Positions 55,635 to 62,982 of a DNA stretch of 64,000 nucleotides are shown piece by piece. The notes under the pieces were generated by a model, which had not been told where the DNA came from, did no database searches, and saw only the letters and a program-made list of their open reading frames with translations. The position numbers and the translations under genes were made by a program. Each line of letters opens with the position of its first letter. The stretch's first letter is position 1. Source of the DNA: Chthoniobacterales bacterium (lineage in GTDB: Bacteria > Verrucomicrobiota > Verrucomicrobiia > Chthoniobacterales > JACTMZ01); NCBI GenBank assembly GCA_018883245.1, contig VEQL01000005.1:56937-120936 (forward strand), in the 5' to 3' direction.

Positions 55635-56756
55635 TCAACAACCAAAACGCGTCCCCACCATTTCGGCCGAGCGGACCAGCGGATTGTCCGGCGGCACGAG
55701 CTTCTTTTTGCCGGCCACTTCCTTGAGCGGAACCGGAACAATGCGATCGCCCTGCACCGCGAGCATGACTCCGAAACGACCGGCCGCCACGGACTCGGCG
55801 CACGCCGTCCCCAATCGCGTGGCCAAGACTCGGTCGGCGGCCGAGGGCGTCCCTCCCCGCTGCAAATGACCGAGGATGGTCAAACGCGATTCCTGCGAAG
55901 TGAGCTTCTCGAGCTGGTGCGTCAGACCGATGGCGTGCTCGGAGCGCTTGGCATGGAATTTTCTCAGGCGTTCGGAAATCTTGGCGCGCGTCTCTTTGGA
56001 ATCCGCCGCGTCGCGCTCGCGCACGAGTCGCTCGACCTTGCGCGCATCGACCAAAGGCATGGCGCCCTCGGCCACCACGATGATGCTGAAAAGCTTCCCG
56101 TGGCGCGTGCGCGCTTTGATCGCTTTCGCCACCAACTCGACATCGTAAGGCTTCTCGGGAATGAGGATCACATCGGCGCCGCCGGCCACGCCGGCCTCGA
56201 GCGCGAGCCAACCCGCACGGTGGCCCATCACTTCGATGACTATGATCCGGTTGTGGCTCGTCGCGGTGGAATGCAGACGGTCGATGGCTTCCGTGGCAAT
56301 GCCCACAGCCGTGTCGAATCCGAAGGTGCGGTCCGTGCATGCGATGTCGTTGTCGATCGTCTTCGGCAGAGTCACCACATTGAGGCCCGCCTGCTGCAGG
56401 CGCAGGGCATTTTTCTGCGTTCCGCCGCCGCCGAGACAGACGAGCGCGTCGAGCTTGTGGCGATTGTAGGTTTCGACAATGGCCGGGGTCATGTCGAGGA
56501 TGCGGCCTCCCATGGGCATGCGGTGGGGCTTGTCGCGGCTGGTCCCCAAAATCGTGCCGCCGAGCGCGAGGATGCCCGACAGCTGTTTCCCGTCGAGTTC
56601 GACAGCCTGGTCCTGCACCAGGCCTCGGAATCCGTTGCGAAATCCGGTCAAGCGCATGCCGTAGCAGTCCTGCGCCGCCCTTCCAACCGCGCGCAGCGCG
56701 GCATTCAGCCCGGGACAATCGCCGCCGCTGGTGAGAAGTCCGATGTGAAGAGCCAT
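55635..56756 (-). CDS. pfkA: 6-phosphofructokinase with altered nucleotide motif
   Basis: A 373-aa phosphofructokinase. GGDCPGLNAALR near residue 11, PKTIDND (131-137), IEVMGHRAGWLALEAG and LGHLQRGGTPSAADR are family signatures. The classic GGDGS/GGDGT motif (Asp contacts Mg and phosphate) reads GGGGT at 109-113 here, losing the Asp. PKTIDND with Lys is usual in PPi-dependent enzymes and in the long group III/X ATP enzymes. Phosphoryl donor is therefore uncertain. Start ATG 56756; the open frame above it is not coding. Confidence 0.9.
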   Translation of the reverse strand: MALHIGLLTSGGDCPGLNAALRAVGRAAQDCYGMRLTGFRNGFRGLVQDQAVELDGKQLSGILALGGTILGTSRDKPHRMPMGGRILDMTPAIVETYNRHKLDALVCLGGGGTQKNALRLQQAGLNVVTLPKTIDNDIACTDRTFGFDTAVGIATEAIDRLHSTATSHNRIIVIEVMGHRAGWLALEAGVAGGADVILIPEKPYDVELVAKAIKARTRHGKLFSIIVVAEGAMPLVDARKVERLVRERDAADSKETRAKISERLRKFHAKRSEHAIGLTHQLEKLTSQESRLTILGHLQRGGTPSAADRVLATRLGTACAESVAAGRFGVMLAVQGDRIVPVPLKEVAGKKKLVPPDNPLVRSAEMVGTRFGC

Positions 56757-56819
56757 GATGGGTAATTTTTTGAATGGGCCCGCAAGATCTCCCCGCATCC
56801 TTGCAAACGCATAGCTGGA

Positions 56820-56883
56820 GCTTTCGCGGAAAGCGGAAAGACTCCCACGCCTGCACGGCCTTCCGAAGAAAATTCGGCCGGCC
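56820..56883. other. Two hairpins in the pfkA / mini-protein intergenic region
   Basis: GCTTTC/GAAAGC around GCG (56820-56834), then GGCC-TT-CCGAA, loop GAAAA, TTCGG-CC-GGCC (56857-56883). They lie between divergent genes (pfkA, minus; mini-protein, plus), so they could be in either leader. No promoter can be fixed in 56757-56958. Confidence 0.4.
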
Positions 56884-56958
56884 AAAAAGCGGGGCAATTC
56901 GTGGAAATTCTTACCCGTAGGACAGCAAATGTCTCACCCCCTCTGATGAAGTGGGCGC

Positions 56959-57261
56959 GTGAAAGACAACCATCAACACAACCCCGACCACCACATCTGG
57001 AACAACAACGGAACGTGGTGGTGCCACTACACCGTCCACAACGACGACTACACCAAGCAACGCGTCCGCGTCTCCCTCGGCACCAAGGACGTCGCCATCG
57101 CCCGCGCCTTGCGCGACTTCCTGATGGAGGCCACACCCAAGATCAGCGCCAACATCCCGCGCCCGCCTGCGCAATTCATGCCCGACGTGGGTCCCGACGT
57201 CCGCGAAAGCCGCGCTGTTGCAAGACATCGCACGAACGCGGACATGGCGCTCGCGGGCTAA
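56959..57261 (+). CDS. Integrase arm-domain-like mini-protein (first copy)
   Basis: A 100-aa protein from GTG 56959. Residues 12-58 (IWNNNGTWWCHYTVH, then YTKQRVRVSLGTKDVAIARAL) have the three-strand-plus-helix pattern of the arm-type DNA-binding domain at the N-terminus of tyrosine recombinases (WxxxYxxxG...R.SLGTKD...A). The catalytic domain is absent and the last 40 residues show no known pattern. A second protein at 62722-62982 shares WWxHYTVH, YTKxRVRxSLxT and DVxxARAxRD. Hence these belong to a small family of stand-alone domains; function unknown. Confidence 0.6.
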   Translation: MKDNHQHNPDHHIWNNNGTWWCHYTVHNDDYTKQRVRVSLGTKDVAIARALRDFLMEATPKISANIPRPPAQFMPDVGPDVRESRAVARHRTNADMALAG

Positions 57262-57274
57262 GAGCTTGCAACAG

Positions 57275-57294
57275 CGGGTGCGCGCGCTCACCCG
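57275..57294 (+). terminator. Weak hairpin downstream of the first mini-protein
   Basis: CGGGTG and CACCCG pair around an 8-base loop 14 nt after the stop codon. No T-run follows, so terminator activity is doubtful. Nothing else stands out before the next gene's stop at 57394. Confidence 0.25.
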
Positions 57295-57393
57295 ATGCGA
57301 CGACATGCTTGGCGCATGAAAACGCCCTCCGAAAGCAGGCCGCGTGAGAGAGCATGCCGCCATGCAAACGAGGCCATTCCACGCCGCTGGCGT

Positions 57394-58428
57394 TTACGGG
57401 GCGGTGCGTCCGGGCGGTCTAGGCAGGGACTTCGCTTCCTCCGCATCGATGAAGCCGTCCCCGTTGGTGTCATGCTTGGAAAAATTCCGCGCCATCGGCT
57501 GCGGTGCTTCTTCCTTGGAAATTTTTCCGTCGCCGTCCCGGTCGAGTCTCCCGATCGGTCCGCCTGCGGTCCCGTTGCGGCGCGGCGGTCTTCCGTTCGA
57601 GCCCGGTCCTTGCCTTTGGAAACTCGAATCCGGCGTGCCTTTCAACATCCGCGGATAAAACGGAAACTCTTCCGTCGCCACATAGAAATACGTTCCCTGC
57701 GGATACTCCCCGGTGACTCCCGATCTTCCGTTGGCTTCGTCCAAGGTTCCCGCGCCCGCGACAAACTCAAAATCCTGCGTGTAAGTTCCATCGTATTTTC
57801 CTCCCGGGCCATTGCTTCCGCCCGGACGCGTCCCGGATTTCAACCTGTAGCCCGAACGATCCTCCGGTGTTTGCGTATAGATCGGGAAACCATCGGCCGC
57901 ATACCCGATGAGCTTCCTTTCATCGCCGGGCAACTTTTCCACCAGGCCGGTCGGCACCCCATGGTAATGGTAGGCGCCGTTCGGTTGCACGTGGGCCATG
58001 TTGCGGTCCATCCCCAGCGTGCCCCGTCCGTTTACGATGCCTTCCATGCGCCAACCCGAAGAGGGATCCTTCTTCCAATATTCCGCCGTGCCCGGGTCGA
58101 ACACCACGCCGTTCACGGCCACGCCGATCGGCTGACGTTCCACCGGCGTGAAAACCGCGTTTGTCGCGGGATGCGCCGGCATACGGAAAAGATAGTTTTG
58201 CGCGCGGATGGAGTTGGGATTGCCGGGGTTCGGGAAATCGCCTGTCGCATGGTTCGGCAGACCGTTGGCCCGGACCACCCGCTTGTCGCCCTCCACGGTA
58301 ATCTCCACTTTCGATGCCTGCGAATTCGCGGCAGGGGTTTCCGTGCTCCCGGAGTCATGCCCCGGGTGGGCTGCTGCCAAAGAAAGGCCCATTCCCAGAA
58401 TCAGCACCGCGTGTTGTGTCGCTTTCAT
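57394..58428 (-). CDS. YHYH-domain secreted protein with C-terminal EF-hands
   Basis: A 344-aa exported protein (signal MKATQHAVLILGMGLSLAAA). The name-giving YHYH lies in NGAYHYHGVPTGL near residue 155, preceded by NGVVFDPGTAEYWKKDP and followed by GYAADGFPIY, the conserved core of the YHYH domain. A disordered Pro/Gly linker leads to two EF-hand loops, DRDGDGKISKEEA and DTNGDGFIDAEEA. It probably binds metals or calcium in the envelope; function of YHYH proteins is not established. Confidence 0.87.
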   Translation of the reverse strand: MKATQHAVLILGMGLSLAAAHPGHDSGSTETPAANSQASKVEITVEGDKRVVRANGLPNHATGDFPNPGNPNSIRAQNYLFRMPAHPATNAVFTPVERQPIGVAVNGVVFDPGTAEYWKKDPSSGWRMEGIVNGRGTLGMDRNMAHVQPNGAYHYHGVPTGLVEKLPGDERKLIGYAADGFPIYTQTPEDRSGYRLKSGTRPGGSNGPGGKYDGTYTQDFEFVAGAGTLDEANGRSGVTGEYPQGTYFYVATEEFPFYPRMLKGTPDSSFQRQGPGSNGRPPRRNGTAGGPIGRLDRDGDGKISKEEAPQPMARNFSKHDTNGDGFIDAEEAKSLPRPPGRTAP

Positions 58429-58518
58429 GGAGGATTAAACCGCGGGCACGCCGCAAAGGTGCGCTTTATTTTTCGGGGGTTTTGAGGCTGCCGCTCAGGC
58501 GGAGGTGAGCCAGGCAGG

Positions 58519-59241
58519 TCAGATTTCGGTGGTGACCCGCTGGTAGCTGTTCTGCAGATCGTCCTGCACGACGTGCGCGGTGCCGCGGGCCCGAAGCACG
58601 AGATCGCGGTCCAGCACGCGCGAACGGTATTGCCAGCCGGCGGGAAGTTTCAGGCGCTTGGCCAAGCCGGTCAAATCGCGCTCGGTCAGCGAGGGATCAA
58701 CGATCAATGCATAAGTCTGCATGACGTAGCGGGTGCCATCCGGGGCAATCAACTCGTAGATCGGGCGTCCCTTCTCGTAGAGGTATTCCGTGGTCCGCGC
58801 CACCGTGTTCTCCGTGTAGGGAGCGGCTTTGCCCTGCAGGACGGTCGGCAACGTGACACGGACATCGGCGAAATGCCTGGTCTCGATGCCCCCGAATGTT
58901 TCCGTCTTGCCCGGATTCGCCAGCGAACTGCGGTCCATCACGAAGTAGCGGGGTCCATTGAGAACAATCGCCGCCGCGCGGAATTGCTTTTTCAACGCGC
59001 GCGGATCGAGCGCGCGCCAGAGCTTCTCGGGACAATTGTTGAGTCCGAGCGTGTTGTAAACCCCACCGGTAAAAACGAACGGACCGCCCCGCACCACGAT
59101 GACCTCGCCGTAGCGCTGCCCGCGCATGTTGTCGCGAGTGCGCATGTTTTCAGCTTCTGGCTGGTTGGCAGCCCAGGCCGGCACCGCGGGAGCCGCCAGA
59201 CAAGTTGCAACAAGAACAACGAGGCAGAAACACCGTGTCAT
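58519..59241 (-). CDS. Secreted protein of unknown function
   Basis: A 240-aa exported protein from ATG 59241 (MTRCFCLVVLVATCLAAPAVPAWA). Two other ATGs, 59253 and 59262, are in frame. The mature domain has EVIVVRGGPFVFTGGVYNTLG near residue 40, then RYFVMDRSSLANPGKTETFG and LIAPDGTRYVMQTYALIVDP, ending in RARGTAHVVQDDLQNSYQR. I recall similar proteins of unknown function in Proteobacteria but no named family. It stands alone. Confidence 0.72.
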   Translation of the reverse strand: MTRCFCLVVLVATCLAAPAVPAWAANQPEAENMRTRDNMRGQRYGEVIVVRGGPFVFTGGVYNTLGLNNCPEKLWRALDPRALKKQFRAAAIVLNGPRYFVMDRSSLANPGKTETFGGIETRHFADVRVTLPTVLQGKAAPYTENTVARTTEYLYEKGRPIYELIAPDGTRYVMQTYALIVDPSLTERDLTGLAKRLKLPAGWQYRSRVLDRDLVLRARGTAHVVQDDLQNSYQRVTTEI

Positions 59242-59293
59242 AGAGCCTGACATAGGAGGCATCCCGAAAGCCGGCGATGTGGCACCGCTCGAT

Positions 59294-59455
59294 CTACTGC
59301 TGATCGATTGCCTGGGTGTTGTTCGAGCCGGTCAGTTCATTCTTGGCTTCTTTCACCACGCCCCTGCCGAGAATTTTGGACGCAATCTTGACCGGAGGCG
59401 GCGCGGCACACCCGGTGATGAATGCGATGGCGAGAATGAGAGCGGCGTTTTTCAT
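59294..59455 (-). CDS. 53-aa lipoprotein
   Basis: ATG 59455 to TAG 59296-59294 encodes MKNAALILAIAFITGCAAPP and 33 more residues. The lipobox FITGC gives an acylated Cys at position 16, leaving a mature peptide of only 38 residues rich in Lys, Asn and Thr. AAGGA lies about 10 nt before the start. Function is unknown; short lysis- or entericidin-like lipoproteins share this layout. Confidence 0.6.
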   Translation of the reverse strand: MKNAALILAIAFITGCAAPPPVKIASKILGRGVVKEAKNELTGSNNTQAIDQQ

Positions 59456-59814
59456 AGCCGGTCCTTGTATCAAAGGCGCGAGGTTGGGAGCAAGCAGACG
59501 AAGGGGAGATCGACTGCTTTCCTTGATAGCTCATGACTCCACAGTCGCCTTCGTCACGGCGAGGGGTCGGACGACGCGGATGGTGATGCGGTAGATGACA
59601 CGTTCACCGAAAACATAGTTGGGGACAAGATAGTGTTCCTCGCTGACCGCGCGTTCGATCCCGGGCCAGAAGTGGTGTCGATGACTGCATGCGTCTTTTC
59701 TTTTGTTCAGGCTTGAATTTTCCAGATGCCCGAAGAGTCGCGCCTCAGCCGGAAGCCCGCATCAAATCTCATTTGGACTTCATGCTTCCGCCATGCAGAA
59801 GCATCAGCCTCCGT
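59456..59814. other. Gene-poor stretch with possible degraded coding sequence
   Basis: No intact gene is supported in these 359 bases. On the minus strand, a frame ending at 59530 or so reads EEHYLVPNYVFGERVIYRIT and looks protein-like, while an adjacent frame starts MRFDAGFRLRRDSSGIWKIQ before a stop. Together they may be the two halves of a frameshifted small gene. Composition matches the neighbours. Confidence 0.25.
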
Positions 59815-60417
59815 TTATGTTTTTGTCCCACGGCGGCAGGCGACCACAGTCACCAGCGCACCGAGGGCGAGAAGAGCATAAGTGGAGGGTTCCGGCACGA
59901 CATAGTCGGTGAACTTTACCGAGCCTCCGTCGTAGATGGAGTTGATGTGCAGTTCAAAATCGGTGAACTGGGCAGGCGTGGTGTTGAGGAATCTCCAACT
60001 CGCGGATTCTCCATCGGTGAACCGATCCGGGCTGTTCGCCGGTTGAAAATAGACACCCTTGTTATCGAAGGATTTCACCCCGACACTTCCCACGACATCG
60101 AACAATTCCAACGTTGGCTGGGAAATGTTGCCCGTTGGCATGTTGTAGTTCAGGGAGAAAACAAAGGGAGAACTCGCGTTGTATTGATTGTCCCAGTTGA
60201 CCGAGAGCGTCCAGACGGTGTCTGTCCCGGAATCGGAAATGGTCAATCTGCCCATTTCCTGGTCCGGGAAACCGGCGGTCTGGCTGTAGCTGAAGATGTA
60301 TTCGTTCGTGTTTGTTGCTGCGGACCAAGCGCTGCCCGTATGAAGGATCAGCCCCGCTGTGATGATGCCCAATAGAAGTGCTTTTTTGGTTACGTCGGTT
60401 GCTGTGTGCGTTTTCAT
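59815..60417 (-). CDS. PEP-CTERM sorting-domain exported protein
   Basis: A 200-aa protein with a signal peptide (KKALLLGIITAGLILHTGSAWS) and a C-terminal sorting signal VPEPSTYALLALGALVTVVACRRG (Pro-Glu-Pro, hydrophobic helix, basic end), recognised by an exosortase and tied to exopolysaccharide secretion. The body is beta-rich with SYSQTAGFPDQEMGRLTISDS and SPFVFSLNYNMPTGNISQP. The exosortase is not in the window. A perfect hairpin lies just upstream of the start and three 15-bp iterons follow it. Confidence 0.85.
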   Translation of the reverse strand: MKTHTATDVTKKALLLGIITAGLILHTGSAWSAATNTNEYIFSYSQTAGFPDQEMGRLTISDSGTDTVWTLSVNWDNQYNASSPFVFSLNYNMPTGNISQPTLELFDVVGSVGVKSFDNKGVYFQPANSPDRFTDGESASWRFLNTTPAQFTDFELHINSIYDGGSVKFTDYVVPEPSTYALLALGALVTVVACRRGTKT

Positions 60418-60420
60418 GCA

Positions 60421-60435
60421 CGGGAATTTTTCCCG
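60421..60435 (-). promoter_or_regulatory. Hairpin at the ribosome site of the PEP-CTERM gene
   Basis: CGGGAA and TTCCCG pair perfectly around TTT, ending three bases before the start codon at 60417. Forming the stem would hide any ribosome-binding site, so it may act as a translation switch. Confidence 0.45.
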
Positions 60436-60456
60436 CGCCGTCGCATCGTCTCTATT

Positions 60457-60495
60457 GGGAGAATTGCCCTCGGGAGAATTACTCGTGGGAGAATG
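60457..60495. repeat. Three 15-bp iterons upstream of the PEP-CTERM gene
   Basis: GGGAGAAT begins at 60457, 60472 and 60487, exactly 15 bp apart (AATTCTCCC on the minus strand, reading toward the gene). The even 15-bp spacing suggests a multi-subunit regulator site. It lies 40-78 bp upstream of the start. Bases 60496-60648 also contain a GCCGCCC/GGGCGGC hairpin (60579-60599). Confidence 0.65.
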
Positions 60496-60648
60496 ACCCA
60501 GCCTCGCTGTCGATATGGTGCAAGCTAGCGACGACCAGCTCGCTCCGTGTGGGCAGGAGCCGGGAGCACCATTTGCATGCCGCCCAAGATGCGGGCGGCC
60601 ATTAACTTCATGCGGTGTAAACCGTTACTCCGCCTGCTTTTTCCAAGG

Positions 60649-60871
60649 CTCGAGCGTTGGCAGGGCAAGCACACGAAGCTGTGCGACTGGGTGAAGCCAA
60701 CATCGAGGAGACGTGGACCTTTTACCGTTTGCCGCGCGAGCACCACAAGCATCTCAAGAGCACAAACATGCTTGAGAGGCTCAACCAGGAGTTGAAGAGG
60801 CGGACCGGTATCTGGAGATGCAGGCCTTGAGGGATCAGAGAAAAAGCGAAGTCCGGGCCTTGGCGGCATGA
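60649..60871 (+). pseudogene. Decayed IS256-family transposase, C-terminal part
   Basis: Three pieces are readable: LERWQGKHTKLCDWVK in one frame, then after a frameshift IEETWTFYRLPREHHKHLKS and TNMLERLNQELKRRT, then after an internal deletion RYLEMQALRDQRKSEVRALA and a stop. This is the conserved C-terminal part of IS256 (Mutator-like) transposases (FYRLPxxHxKHLKSTNMLERLNQExKRRT). The N-terminal two thirds and the inverted repeats are gone, so it is inert. Bases 60872-61264 hold no gene; a GC-rich stretch with small hairpins such as GGGCGC/GCGCCC lies near 60950. Confidence 0.85.
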
Positions 60872-61264
60872 GGACAAGCCCACCGACACACAGAACGACT
60901 ATCCCCGGGGGCTGCGCGCCCCTTAACCCCGCGGCTCGGGGGGAACATCGGGGCGCTACCGCGCCCTGCCAAAAAACCGGGCCAATACAACCAACAAACA
61001 AAATCCCAAACTCCTACCAACCGCATCCATTTTGCTGCACTTGACGCACACAACTTGCAATGGGCACAGGGAGTCGTTGGTCATGGCGGCGTGATTCAGG
61101 GGTCGGCAGCCACCATCGCCCGTCTCCGGTCGATGTGGCGCGCGACATGTGAAGCCGTCCAGATGGCGAAAAGAGCGGCTATGACCCCGGTGAGCAAACA
61201 GCGAAGAAGTCCACCCGCACCGCGCACCAATGGAGGCACGCGGGCGGGTGGAATCATCGGGGCC

Positions 61265-61729
61265 CTATCCCAAGTCCGGGCGGTCCGGCCAGGGAGCTTT
61301 GCTACCCATGAACTCGAGGACCGCGGCCAGCGAGCGCAGCGTTTGCCAGCGCCCTCCCAACCGCTCCGGCCCACCCTTGAGCGTCTCGAAGAAGCGCATC
61401 TCGGGATCGGCCGCCGCTTTGGCCCAGCATGCGATCTCCTCCTCGTGCGTGAGTTTGCGGATCACGGGCAGAGACGCCTTCTGGCTTTTCATCACCAGCA
61501 GCGCCCGGCGCCGCACCTCGGCAAGACGGCCGATGTTGACCGTCAGGATGTGCCGCTCGATCGGCTCTTCGTAAACGGAGAGCTGTCCCATGCGGCAGCT
61601 GAAACGGAAGCGCTTGCCGTTCTCGCCCGAAACGCGCCACACGTAAACGGCATCGTGCGAGCGTTCGTTGTCTTCGTGGTTATGCCGTCCGGATCGGACG
61701 GCCCGACTTTTCGCATTTTCAATGAGCAT
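61265..61729 (-). CDS. Protein of unknown function in accessory region
   Basis: A 154-aa soluble protein from ATG 61729 (MLIENAKSRAVRSGRHNHED). It has a beta-rich start (DAVYVWRVSGENGKRFRFSC) and helical C-terminal half (EEEIACWAKAAADPEMRFFE). I do not recognise a family. Palindrome GACCCAAGGGTC (61740-61751) and CCCA-CCA-TGGG lie just upstream and could be an operator. The neighbours are a zinc-ribbon gene on the same strand and a dead transposase, so it is probably mobile-element cargo. Confidence 0.5.
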   Translation of the reverse strand: MLIENAKSRAVRSGRHNHEDNERSHDAVYVWRVSGENGKRFRFSCRMGQLSVYEEPIERHILTVNIGRLAEVRRRALLVMKSQKASLPVIRKLTHEEEIACWAKAAADPEMRFFETLKGGPERLGGRWQTLRSLAAVLEFMGSKAPWPDRPDLG

Positions 61730-61899
61730 TTGGATTTCCGACCCAAGGGTCGAACCCACACCCACCATGGGCGTAGTTCACCCCCGGGAAGGCGTTAATC
61801 CAAATGCGGGGGCGCTAATGCGGAGCGGTCATGACAGGTGCAAAAATATCACAACCCTCGGATCTGACAAGTGCCAGTTGTGTCATAGTGGAAAGCGGC

Positions 61900-62382
61900 C
61901 TATTTGGACACGGTCAATAGCCGCAGCTTTTCGGCAAACACCAACTCGCAGAGCAGATCCAAGCGCTTACGTGCACCGAGACCGTCGAAGCAAATCTGAG
62001 CGGCCAACCTCCTGCGTTGGCGAGGGCTTGAGTTGGCAAGCCCCATGCGGAAAAGGCGATGAAACTTTTCGGCGTCCCCGAGCCTCCAAGCCATTCCCTC
62101 GGCAAGCAGCCTGCGCACATAGCCGGCGAGGGCCAACTGGAAGTCTGCATAGTGTCGTCCCGCTGTATGGACATCGACTCCTGCGGCTACCGCGGCCTCG
62201 CGGCGCGAATGACCGGCACAGAACTCTTGGGCGAGCAGCCACTGCTTTATCAGCCCGTCGTAGCTCCATTTGCGGCGGCACCGGGTGCATTGGCGCTGCT
62301 TAGCGCTGCTGACGTGCGTGGGCGAGCCGTCGATCCAACAAAGTTTTCTTGTGAGATGGCGGTTGAAGGCGGAGGCGTTCAC
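61900..62382 (-). CDS. Zinc-ribbon/helix-turn-helix transposase-like protein
   Basis: A 160-aa protein from GTG 62382. SSAKQRQCTRCRRKWSYDGL resembles the C-terminal half of an IS1/IS1595-type zinc ribbon (CxxCRRxW), and HSRREAAVAAGVDVHTAGRHY reads as a helix-turn-helix, also as in IS1595-type transposases. The DDE nuclease domain is missing; the second half is a basic helical region. So it is either a domesticated DNA-binding protein or the surviving part of a transposase. It reads away from the hairpin cluster and mini-protein/metK unit, and lies 170 nt upstream of the unknown gene on its strand. Confidence 0.55.
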   Translation of the reverse strand: MNASAFNRHLTRKLCWIDGSPTHVSSAKQRQCTRCRRKWSYDGLIKQWLLAQEFCAGHSRREAAVAAGVDVHTAGRHYADFQLALAGYVRRLLAEGMAWRLGDAEKFHRLFRMGLANSSPRQRRRLAAQICFDGLGARKRLDLLCELVFAEKLRLLTVSK

Positions 62383-62575
62383 CAAAGCGGAAGCCTGCCC
62401 TAGATTTACGCATTTTCAATATTCTTGGTCCATCTATGGAGACAACCAAACAAAAGCCGAGGCAGCCGTTTTGCGAGTCTCCGCAGACCATCACCGGGGT
62501 CTGCAACGACTATGACACAAAAAGCTCTTTGAACCGAACAACACCCTGCTAAATTTCCAACTGCATCAGGAACGT

Positions 62576-62720
62576 CCTGCTCGAAAGAGCGGGGCTGCCA
62601 ACCGGGGAGGAGAACCCACGGTGGCTGGTGCGGGACGAGCGAGTCTCTCCCGTGCCGATGCGCCGGTCGATCGGATCGACCGGAAAGCAAGTCTCCGCCT
62701 GGTGCGTTTATCAAACGCAC
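62576..62720 (+). ncRNA. Candidate structured RNA leader: five tandem hairpins
   Basis: Five stems follow each other on the plus strand: CCTGCTC/GAGCGGG with a GAAA loop (62576-62593); a 10-bp two-bulge stem GCCA-CCG-GGG/CCC-CGG-TGGC with loop AGGAGAA (62597-62625); GGTGCGGGA plus GAG / CTC plus TCCCGTGCC, 12 bp with two G-T wobble pairs and one bulge (62627-62656); CCGGTCGATC/GATCGACCGG (62663-62683); GTGCGTTT/AAACGCAC (62702-62720). The last stem ends one base before the next start codon. No known SAM-riboswitch core is visible. Bases 62383-62575 show nothing clear. Confidence 0.6.
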
Positions 62721-62721
62721 A

Positions 62722-62982
62722 ATGAACAAAACAACAAACCCCGCCGCGATCGCGGCGACCCAAGGGCGCTGCGTCGTGTCGTTTCGCGCGCAACGCGACA
62801 ACCGCAACCACCACCTGTGGCTTAACAACGGCTGCTGGTGGCTGCACTACACAGTCCACCTGCCAAATTACACCAAAGCCCGCGTGCGTCGTTCGTTGCG
62901 CACTTCGGACGTGAACGTGGCTCGAGCCGAGCGTGATGCCATTCTCGGCGAGTTCGGTGTCTACGCGAAGGAGGCGGCATGA
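62722..62982 (+). CDS. Integrase arm-domain-like mini-protein (second copy), coupled to metK
   Basis: An 86-aa protein from ATG 62722. Residues 30-76 carry HLWLNNGCWWLHYTVH, then YTKARVRRSLRTSDVNVARAERDAI. The pattern matches the arm-type DNA-binding domain of tyrosine recombinases and the 56959-57261 protein (WWxHYTVH, YTKxRVRxSLxT, DVxxARAxRD shared). The catalytic domain is missing. A stem-loop ends directly before the start codon. Its stop overlaps the metK start (ATGA at 62979-62982), so production of the two is coupled. It may bind the hairpins as RNA or their DNA. Confidence 0.7.
   Translation: MNKTTNPAAIAATQGRCVVSFRAQRDNRNHHLWLNNGCWWLHYTVHLPNYTKARVRRSLRTSDVNVARAERDAILGEFGVYAKEAA

Noticed and set aside
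60525..61001. Minus-strand 158-codon frame
   Set aside because: It is antisense to the IS256 remnant and has no recognisable domain.
62521..62721. Known SAM riboswitch before metK
   Set aside because: I looked for the SAM-I core, SAM-II pseudoknot, SAM-IV/V and SAH motifs and did not recognise any of them. The region is listed as an unnamed structured leader instead.
62406..62828. Minus-strand 140-codon frame over the hairpin cluster
   Set aside because: It crosses all five hairpins and the start of the mini-protein gene, with no recognisable domain. The hairpins are better explained as RNA or DNA structure.
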